Below, piece after piece: positions 1-4,803 of a DNA stretch of 9,151 bases (position 1 is its first letter; each line of letters begins with the position of its first letter). Source of the stretch: Treponema sp. (GTDB lineage Bacteria; Spirochaetota; Spirochaetia; Treponematales; Breznakiellaceae). The notes below the pieces were generated by a model, which saw only the letters and a program-made list of their open reading frames with translations, did not search any database and had not been told where the DNA came from. The translations under genes were made by a program, and so were the position numbers. The stretch is taken from contig WQWD01000081.1 in the NCBI GenBank assembly GCA_009785545.1, forward strand, positions 1-9,151. Direction: 5' to 3'.

Positions 1-588
1 AAAACCCATAGCCGGGTTGAGCATAAATCCGGAAGCTGCTATTGGGCTTCGATCTGATCGCCAACGCCTGATTTCACCTATTCCCATGCCAAGTTCAAAA
101 TAAAATGGTGAAGCGCCGGGATAAAATCGTGTTGTTATAAGTCCGCCAAAACTAATAGTACTACGATCTTCTAGAGGTAAACCATTCCAAAATCCGAGTA
201 ACCCAACAGAAAAGGTATCACTTATATCATGCTCCCAGCGAGTTCCTCCGCCCAGAATGCTGGTATCAATCAAAAACCAGTTTATGCGAACACCATCTCT
301 TTGTGAGCGTGGTTGTGCGGCAGGGGCAGCGTGAACAGTGGCGGGTTGGTTGAATGTTTGAACCGTGCCGCCTTCAAATCTGATAGACAGAACGTTTGCT
401 ACAGGGACAACAAAGATTGGACCGTCTAAAAAGTCAAAGCGGCGGTATCTGATTTCCGTTGAAGATATTTCCGTTACTCTTGCTTCGATAACATTTCCGT
501 CTCTCATGATGATCATGTCTTGTGCGGCTACGGCACTTAGCTCTGCGAGCAGAAATACCAGAAGCCCAATCAATTGTTTTGTTTTCAT
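1..588 (-). CDS. Secreted protein, probable outer-membrane beta-barrel (C-terminus beyond left edge)
   Basis: This reading frame starts at ATG 588-586 and stays open for 196 codons to the window edge, so the C-terminus is missing. A strong Shine-Dalgarno AAGGAG lies at 600-595, six bases before the ATG. Residues 1-22 form a signal peptide: MKTKQ, a hydrophobic core LIGLLVFLLAELSAV, then AAQ with likely cleavage after A22. Residues 28-74 (MRDGNVIEARVTEIS, RYRRFDFLDGP, VLSIRFEGG) form a small beta-rich domain that I recognise from secreted proteins of Treponema and Bacteroidetes; its function is unknown. Residues 80-98 are a P/A/Q-rich linker. From about residue 100, alternating aromatic and polar strands with glycines (INWFLIDTS, FSVGLLGFWNG, ISFGGLITTRFYPG, FYFELGMGIGE) look like the beginning of an outer-membrane barrel. 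The protein therefore probably sits at the outer membrane; no ligand or partner can be named. It appears to be transcribed from the promoter at 863-892 with a long leader. Confidence 0.8.
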   Translation of the reverse strand, partial: MKTKQLIGLLVFLLAELSAVAAQDMIIMRDGNVIEARVTEISSTEIRYRRFDFLDGPIFVVPVANVLSIRFEGGTVQTFNQPATVHAAPAAQPRSQRDGVRINWFLIDTSILGGGTRWEHDISDTFSVGLLGFWNGLPLEDRSTISFGGLITTRFYPGASPFYFELGMGIGEIRRWRSDRSPIAASGFMLNPAMGF

Positions 589-623
589 TTAAGTCTCCTT
601 ACTTTTTTAGTGTGTATATATGC

Positions 624-676
624 AAAAAGCCCTTGTCTGCTTGCTTGAAACAAGCACAGTATGCAAGGGCGTTTTT
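624..676 (-). terminator. Terminator-like hairpin in the leader of the beta-barrel gene (possible attenuator)
   Basis: The outer stem GCCCTTG (629-635) pairs with CAAGGGC (664-670). An inner stem TGCTTG/CAAGCA sits in its loop. Read on the minus strand the stem is followed by TTTTT (628-624); read on the plus strand it is followed by a G and then TTTTT (672-676), so it could stop RNA polymerase in either direction. No plus-strand gene ends just upstream. The hairpin lies about 40 bases before the minus-strand start codon and downstream of the only good minus-strand promoter found, so an attenuation role for the beta-barrel gene is plausible but inferred. Confidence 0.55.
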
Positions 677-769
677 CCAAATGAGTGTAAAATGTTCCTC
701 TGTGTTGCTGTCTGGGCAGAGCTATCCCCTGAAAAATGTCTAGAAGAGGAATTTTGGTAAAGTTTCTTC

Positions 770-856
770 TTAGATAAGAGAGAAGATAAGAGAGAGAGAG
801 AGAGAATTTGAATTCAACAAGCTAATTTGCCCGCAATCTGTTATCTCTTGCTTCAT
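770..856 (-). other. Short leader open frame running through the CT repeat (28 codons)
   Basis: On the minus strand an ATG at 856-854 opens a frame (MKQEITDCGQISLL...) that passes through the (CT)8 tract as an alternating Ser-Leu stretch and stops at TAA 772-770. The ATG falls about where the transcript from the 863-892 promoter should start, so translation would be leaderless. I see no ribosome site and no recognisable protein family. One extra CT unit would move translation into a frame open until 607, 83 residues in all. It may be a leader peptide or simply chance. Confidence 0.2.
771..804. repeat. (AG)8 / (CT)8 microsatellite with an adjoining 12-bp direct repeat
   Basis: Eight AG units run from 789 to 804. 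Just before them AGATAAGAGAGA (772-783) is followed directly by AGATAAGAGAGA (784-795), so the dinucleotide tract looks grown from a tandem duplication. It lies in the predicted leader of the leftward beta-barrel gene, about 200 bases from its start codon. Dinucleotide tracts of this length can change length by slippage. Confidence 0.85.
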
Positions 857-862
857 AATTGA

Positions 863-892
863 ATTGTAGCATGATTCATGTTAAAAGCGCAA
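863..892 (-). promoter_or_regulatory. Predicted sigma-70 promoter, extended -10, reading left
   Basis: On the minus strand TTGCGC (892-887) is followed after 18 bases by TACAAT (868-863), preceded by TG at 871-870, giving an extended -10 TGCTACAAT. Initiation is expected near 856, leaving a leader of about 268 nt before the beta-barrel start at 588. It is the best minus-strand promoter I found in this gap. It is a sequence match only. Confidence 0.5.
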
Positions 893-901
893 GCACTTTG
901 T

Positions 902-988
902 GAGGTTTTTCTATCATTCTGTGAGCGAGCAAGTATGGAAGCGCAACAACAATCATGATTGAGAAAACACACCACCTGTCAAAACCTC
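902..988. repeat. Small inverted repeats flanking the palindromic element
   Basis: GAGGTTTT (902-909) is inverted as AAAACCTC (981-988), and the perfect 12-bp palindrome CAATCATGATTG lies between them at 950-961. The right copy abuts the outer palindromic element. The palindrome could be a protein-binding site, but no regulator gene is nearby and its role is unknown. Confidence 0.35.
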
Positions 989-1228
989 GTACAAGCTGCG
1001 GCGGCAGAGGCTGATCGGGAAAACATCTCTAGTGTTCTGGCTTATTCAAATGACACAATGGCACGTTAAGTTAATTCTTTATTACATAAAGAATTAACGC
1101 ATTTTGTCATTTCGCTAACCGAATAAGACAGAACACTAGGACTCCTCGCCATAGAGACCTCAAAGAGGGCTCGGAGGCGAACTCCCCCAGAGTTTTCCCG
1201 AGCAGACACCGCCGCCGCAGCTTGTACG
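988..1228. mobile_element. Outer palindromic element, non-coding, interrupted by a second element
   Basis: CGTACAAGCTGCGGCGGC (988-1005) is repeated perfectly in inverted orientation at 1211-1228. A second arm, TCGGGAAAAC (1015-1024), is inverted at 1192-1201. Between the right arm and the inner element lies a further hairpin: TCGCC (1146-1150) pairs with GGCGA (1176-1180) and encloses CCTC-AAA-GAGG (1158-1168). If the inner element at 1029-1139 is removed, what remains is a compact palindrome of about 130 bp with this hairpin near its apex. There is no transposase or coding frame, so it looks like a miniature inverted-repeat element or a structured RNA. Its right end is only 32 bp from the -35 of the ABC operon promoter. 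I do not recognise the family. Confidence 0.65.
1029..1139. mobile_element. Inner MITE-like element with 19-bp terminal inverted repeats
   Basis: CTAGTGTTCTGGCTTATTC (1029-1047) matches the inverse of 1121-1139 with one mismatch. The pairing continues as AAATGACACAATG (1048-1060) against CATTTTGTCATTT (1100-1112), again with one mismatch. It ends in a perfect 12-bp apical stem, TTAATTCTTTAT (1071-1082) with ATAAAGAATTAA (1086-1097), closing on a 3-base loop. Both ends carry CTAG, which could be a 4-bp target duplication, or a TA duplication as in IS630/mariner-type elements. It codes for nothing and would need a transposase supplied from elsewhere. Its position inside the larger palindrome suggests a later insertion. 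Confidence 0.6.
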
Positions 1229-1260
1229 GTGATTGTGCAGACTCTTCATGGCGATGTTGA

Positions 1261-1290
1261 TTGCAATTATGATTGGTTTTGCACTATACT
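1261..1290 (+). promoter_or_regulatory. Predicted sigma-70 promoter of the ABC operon
   Basis: TTGCAA (1261-1266) and TATACT (1285-1290) are separated by 18 bases. Initiation near 1297 would give a leader of roughly 18 nt carrying the AGGAGG ribosome site. The promoter begins 32 bp after the right end of the palindromic element, so the inserted element defines its upstream DNA. Confidence 0.45.
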
Positions 1291-1305
1291 AAGCAAGATT
1301 ATAAC

Positions 1306-1311
1306 AGGAGG
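1306..1311 (+). promoter_or_regulatory. Shine-Dalgarno AGGAGG deciding the ABC ATPase start
   Basis: AGGAGG lies three bases before ATG 1315 and six bases before GTG 1318. It rules out the longer frame from TTG 1273, which would translate through this site. The spacing actually suits GTG 1318 better than ATG 1315; the two starts differ by one residue. Confidence 0.7.
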
Positions 1312-1314
1312 TCT

Positions 1315-2013
1315 ATGGTGGCGATTCTTGAATGTAAAGGGCTTACAAAATCTTATGGAGGGAAAGCAGTTTTAAATAATGTCACTCTGAGTATAAAACC
1401 CGGTCGTATTGTGGGTCTGTTGGGGCCGAACGGCAGCGGGAAAACGACGTTAATTAAAATTGTGACAGGTTTGCTGACTGCAACATCCGGTGAGGCTACG
1501 ATTGACGGCATGGCTCCGGGTGTTGAAACAAAGGCGTTAGTATCATATTTGCCGGAAATTACATACCTCAACGATTGGATGAAGGTTTCACAATTAGTCG
1601 GTTTTTTCAGTGATTTTTACGAAGATTTCGAAAGCGAGAAAGCTTATGAAATGCTGCGAAAACTTGATATAGACGAAAAACAGCCGCTTAAAACCTTGTC
1701 TAAGGGTACAAAAGAAAAAGTACAGTTGATATTGGTTATGGCGAGAAACGCAAAGCTTTATTTGCTTGATGAGCCGATTGGCGGCGTTGATCCTGCGGCA
1801 CGTGACTATATTCTCAATACAATCATAAAAAACTATAATCAGAATGCGGCAGTTGTCATTTCGACACATTTGATTTCAGATGTTGAGCAAGTGCTTGACG
1901 ATGTCATCTTTCTAAAATACGGTGAAATTGCTCTTGCTTCATCAGTTGATGATCTTCGGGAAAATCAAAAGATGTCTGTTGACGCATATTTCAGGGAGGT
2001 GTTCAAATGTTAG
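1315..2013 (+). CDS. ABC transporter ATP-binding protein (YtrB/EcsA-like export type)
   Basis: This 232-residue cytoplasmic ATPase should power the membrane protein encoded next to it. All nucleotide-binding motifs are visible: Walker A GPNGSGKT (37-44), signature LSKGTKEK (128-135), Walker B LYLLDEP (148-154) with catalytic Glu153, D-loop GGVD (156-159) and switch His185 in STH. The Q-loop region reads SYLPEITYL (77-85), with PE where many ABC proteins have Gln; this is common in the CcmA/YtrB-like subgroup. The length is normal for a stand-alone export ATPase. Its last codons overlap the permease start by 7 nt, which indicates translational coupling in one operon. In Firmicutes similar pairs are often preceded by a GntR-type regulator gene; none is present here. 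The substrate cannot be read from the sequence; lipid, peptide or antibiotic export are possibilities for the family. Confidence 0.9.
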   Translation: MVAILECKGLTKSYGGKAVLNNVTLSIKPGRIVGLLGPNGSGKTTLIKIVTGLLTATSGEATIDGMAPGVETKALVSYLPEITYLNDWMKVSQLVGFFSDFYEDFESEKAYEMLRKLDIDEKQPLKTLSKGTKEKVQLILVMARNAKLYLLDEPIGGVDPAARDYILNTIIKNYNQNAAVVISTHLISDVEQVLDDVIFLKYGEIALASSVDDLRENQKMSVDAYFREVFKC

Positions 2014-2804
2014 GTAAATTGATGAAATACGAGTTTATCGCAATGGGGCGTGTTTTCCTGCCTTTGTTTGGGGCGTTATTAACTTTTGCGGCTATAAACA
2101 GGCTATTAACGAGGCTTCCAAATACCACTCCGGCAGCAATAAGTATAATTGTGGTGTCAGTTTTGATTGGAGCAATTATTGTCGTTACATTGATTTTAAC
2201 TATTCAGAGGTTTCGCAAAAATTTGCTTGCCGAAGAAGGTTATCTGATGATGACTCTGCCTGTAAAAACAGACCATTTGATCCTCAGTAAACTATTTGTC
2301 GCAACGATATTTAACTTTGCCAGTGTTATCGTAGTTGTGCAGGCAATACTAATTTTAACACCCTTTGATTTTGCCGGCTTTTTTGCTGCCGAGAATTGGT
2401 TTCCCATTGCTACTAACAGATATACTTATTTTTTTACATCTTTTGAGCTTGGCTTGATCTTTGTGAAAACTTTGTTAGTTGTTATACTCTCAACCTTTTC
2501 CTCGATTCTGTTGTTATACACCTGTATGGCTCTGAGCTTATTTGTTAATAGTCGGCGTGGTCTGTTCGCTTTTGGTGCATTTATAGTGATAACTACCGTA
2601 ATGCAAATACTTGGCGGAATATTTACCTCTATTTTCTTTTCAAGTGGTATATATCGATATGTTGACAGGTTAATGTTCGAAATGAACCTTTTTGCCGAAA
2701 CACAACTAATAATGTTAACGATCATTGCCGTATTGTTAGGAGTATGCGCAGTATTTTATTTCACGACACGGTATATGCTGAAACGGCGGCTGAATCTGCA
2801 ATAA
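2007..2804 (+). CDS. ABC-2 type permease, six-helix membrane protein
   Basis: This 265-residue integral membrane protein is the partner of the preceding ATPase. Its ATG at 2007 lies inside the ATPase's final codons, with the ribosome site AGGGAGG at 1993-1999. Six hydrophobic segments can be seen near residues 17-35, 46-67, 96-117, 150-178, 186-212 and 235-254. The N-terminus (MLGKLMKYEF, then GRVFLPLFGALL) and the cytoplasmic motif RFRKNLLAEEGYLMMTLPV (68-86) are typical of a permease family common in Clostridia, where the EGYL..TLPV stretch is characteristic. That similarity may reflect old transfer from Firmicutes, but this is inference. Two copies probably assemble with two ATPases. No terminator-like hairpin with a T-run follows, and 160 bases separate it from the chemoreceptor gene, so read-through is possible. 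Confidence 0.8.
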   Translation: MLGKLMKYEFIAMGRVFLPLFGALLTFAAINRLLTRLPNTTPAAISIIVVSVLIGAIIVVTLILTIQRFRKNLLAEEGYLMMTLPVKTDHLILSKLFVATIFNFASVIVVVQAILILTPFDFAGFFAAENWFPIATNRYTYFFTSFELGLIFVKTLLVVILSTFSSILLLYTCMALSLFVNSRRGLFAFGAFIVITTVMQILGGIFTSIFFSSGIYRYVDRLMFEMNLFAETQLIMLTIIAVLLGVCAVFYFTTRYMLKRRLNLQ

Positions 2805-2964
2805 AACTTGTTAGGGAGCTGCAAATCTTCGGTTTAGGTAGTTTTCGAACAATTCCAATAGTATATTCGATATTAGTATTGGTAAATTCAAATTTATTTC
2901 ATGTTTTTCCTCACAATTAAGAAGTACGCTTATTGTAATCTTAAATGAAAGGATGGAAAAAAAT

Positions 2965-4758
2965 ATGAAAATTCGAACTAAACTTTTAGGAAGTTTTGTT
3001 ATTGTTGCCGCAATAGGAGTGGTAATTGGCGCATTGGGGTTTTTCAGTAACCAATCGTTAGCCGGCTCATCTGAGGATCTATTGGCTTACTCCGAACTAA
3101 GAGCCAATATATCATCAATTTTGTTCTCTCATTATATTTGGAGACACGGGCTTTCTCAAACAGTATATGAAGGAGAAGTGTTTACAGGTTCACTTGATGG
3201 AAATACCTGTTCTCTGGGAAGGTGGCTGAATAGCGATGAAGTCAATCAAAAAACAGATTCGGAGATTCTCGGGCTGTTGGATTTGATTGTTGAACCTCAT
3301 AATTTTATTCACACCAAAGCAGCGTTGATTACCAATCATCTTAACAACGATAATCAAGGTGAAGCTATAAGATTATTCAGAGAAGAAATTCTGCCCAAAA
3401 CAGCGGAGGTTATTTCGCTTCTGGAAAAAATTGACGAACGTTACGGTGTTCTGATGAACATTGAAATTTATGAAATCCTTGAGCTTTCCCATCTATTTGT
3501 TATTTTTATTCTTGTATTTATCATTGTCGCTGTAATTGTCAGTGTTATTTTGGCGTTAAGCATTACATCGAATATTGTTAAACCGATTTTGCCGTTTTCC
3601 GCCTTTATGGAAAAAGTCAGCGCTACAGGTGACATTGTTATGCGCGGGGAAGAAAGCAAAATAATGGAAAGGTATGAAAAGAGAGGTGACGAAATCGGAA
3701 GGATGATCCGTTCTTTTAGCGACACTATTGCAAAAATCAAAGGAATGGTTTTAAGCATTAAGGGAGAAGCGGCTAAATTGTCCGATATCGGCGCAGATCT
3801 TGCAAGTAACATGAACCAAACTGCCGCCGCTGTTAACGAGATTACCGCTAATGTTCAGAGTATCAAAACCCGTGTTGTAAATCAAAGCGCAAGTGTTACC
3901 GAAACCAACGCTACAATGGAACAAGTTACAACAAATATCGATAAACTTAATTCTCATGTTGAAGATCAGAGTACCCATGTAACTCAGGCTTCTTCCTCAA
4001 TCGAAGAAATGGTAGCTAACATTCATTCTGTTATTGCCACTCTCATAAAAAATACAGAAAATGTAAACCACCTGAAGGAAGCTTCCGAAGTAGGGCGCAC
4101 CGGGTTACAGGATGTTGCGGCAGATATTCAGGAAATTGCCCGTGAATCAGAAGGTTTAATGGAGATAAATGCAGTAATCGAAAATATCGCCAGCCAAACT
4201 AACTTGTTGAGTATGAACGCCGCAATTGAGGCTGCTCACGCCGGAGAGGCAGGGCGGGGCTTTTCCGTTGTTGCCGATGAGATTCGCAAGCTGGCGGAAG
4301 GTTCCACCGAACAGTCAAAGACCATCGCCACAGTACTAAGGAAGATAAAAGAGTCTATGGACAAGATAACAAGGTCTACCGAAAATGTTTTGAACAAATT
4401 CGAAGCTATAGATTCCAATGTCAGGCTTGTTGCGGAACAAGGCGAAAATATCCGCAATGCGATGGAAGAGCAGGGGCACGGTTCTAAACAGCTTCTTGAC
4501 GGTGTAATTAATGTAAAAGATATTACACGGCAGGTAAGAAGCGGTTCAAATGAAATGCTCGAAGGAGCCAAAGAGGTAATTCAGGAAAGCATGAACCTTG
4601 AAAGAGTTACACAGGAAATATCTTCGGGTATGAATGAAATGGCTTTAGGCGCAGATCAGATCAATGTAGCAGTACATCACGTTAATGAAATTTCTGTTAA
4701 AAACAGTGAAGGCATTGCAACATTGATTAGAGAAGTTTCCAAATTTACAGTTGAGTAA
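2965..4758 (+). CDS. Methyl-accepting chemotaxis protein with extracytoplasmic CZB-like sensor
   Basis: This chemoreceptor should signal through CheW/CheA to the flagellar motor. I chose ATG 2965 (MKIRTKLLG, 597 aa) because AAAGG (2948-2952) directly abuts the alternative ATG at 2953 and would leave it no spacing. From 2965: TM1 is about 8-27, the sensor 30-175, TM2 about 177-199 and HAMP 200-256. A long coiled coil follows, with the conserved signalling tip IENIASQTNLLSMNAAIEAA at 405-424 continuing to RKLAEGS. The sensor carries His56 in SHYIWRH, Cys82 in CSLGRWL, and His112 and His116 in HNFIH. This His/Cys/His-x3-His pattern with C.LG.WL matches the CZB zinc-binding domain. CZB domains are most often cytoplasmic, yet here the domain lies between the two membrane helices. 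Zinc binding and redox or hypochlorite sensing are family knowledge; the ligand here is inferred. There is no CheB/CheR-docking pentapeptide; the protein ends SKFTVE. Confidence 0.9.
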   Translation: MKIRTKLLGSFVIVAAIGVVIGALGFFSNQSLAGSSEDLLAYSELRANISSILFSHYIWRHGLSQTVYEGEVFTGSLDGNTCSLGRWLNSDEVNQKTDSEILGLLDLIVEPHNFIHTKAALITNHLNNDNQGEAIRLFREEILPKTAEVISLLEKIDERYGVLMNIEIYEILELSHLFVIFILVFIIVAVIVSVILALSITSNIVKPILPFSAFMEKVSATGDIVMRGEESKIMERYEKRGDEIGRMIRSFSDTIAKIKGMVLSIKGEAAKLSDIGADLASNMNQTAAAVNEITANVQSIKTRVVNQSASVTETNATMEQVTTNIDKLNSHVEDQSTHVTQASSSIEEMVANIHSVIATLIKNTENVNHLKEASEVGRTGLQDVAADIQEIARESEGLMEINAVIENIASQTNLLSMNAAIEAAHAGEAGRGFSVVADEIRKLAEGSTEQSKTIATVLRKIKESMDKITRSTENVLNKFEAIDSNVRLVAEQGENIRNAMEEQGHGSKQLLDGVINVKDITRQVRSGSNEMLEGAKEVIQESMNLERVTQEISSGMNEMALGADQINVAVHHVNEISVKNSEGIATLIREVSKFTVE

Positions 4759-4766
4759 ACGATGAA

Positions 4767-4801
4767 GCTTGTCCCAAAACTGACCGAGTTTTGGGACAAG
4801 C
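4767..4801. repeat. Interspersed palindromic element, copy 1 (between convergent genes)
   Basis: GCTTGTCCCAAAACT (4767-4781) and its perfect inverse (4787-4801) form a 15-bp stem around the 5-base loop GACCG. It occupies most of the 45-bp gap between the chemoreceptor stop and the helicase stop. Neither strand shows a T-run after the stem, so it is not a classic intrinsic terminator, although a stem this strong may still protect both mRNA 3' ends. The same sequence, lightly diverged, recurs inside the helicase gene. Confidence 0.85.
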
Positions 4802-4803
4802 GA

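Larger units (their letters stand above)
589..1314. other. Structured intergenic region without a convincing protein gene
   Basis: This gap separates the leftward beta-barrel gene from the rightward ABC operon. No frame in it has a good start, ribosome site and protein-like composition. Its contents are listed separately. Nearest the leftward gene are a terminator-like hairpin (629-676), a (CT)8 tract (789-804) and a minus-strand promoter (863-892). Next come small inverted repeats (902-909 with 981-988, and the perfect palindrome 950-961) and two nested palindromic elements (988-1228 and 1029-1139). Last is the plus-strand promoter of the ABC operon (1261-1290). The stretch 988-1024 and 1140-1228 is visibly richer in G and C than the genes on either side, which suggests it was acquired. 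Confidence 0.7.

Noticed and set aside
365..743. Plus-strand frames at 365-592 and 522-743
   Set aside because: The first is antisense to the secreted protein gene, which has a signal peptide and a strong ribosome site; the second overlaps that gene's start and the leader hairpin and has no protein-like features.
988..1228. Known structured RNA (tmRNA, 6S RNA, RNase P RNA or SRP RNA) in the palindromic region
   Set aside because: None of the conserved signature sequences of these RNAs is visible, and the nested inverted repeats are better explained as mobile elements.
1273..1314. N-terminal extension of the ABC ATPase from TTG 1273
   Set aside because: It would translate through the promoter -10 and the AGGAGG ribosome site; the ATPase fold begins at MVAILECKGL.
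2805..2964. Possible terminator or operator before the chemoreceptor (CCAATA...TATTGG near 2852-2883)
   Set aside because: The stem is short and imperfect, no T-run follows, and no convincing flagellar sigma-28 promoter could be read.
3468..4571. Minus-strand open frames opposite the chemoreceptor
   Set aside because: They lack ribosome sites and recognisable motifs and lie antisense to a clearly conserved chemoreceptor gene.
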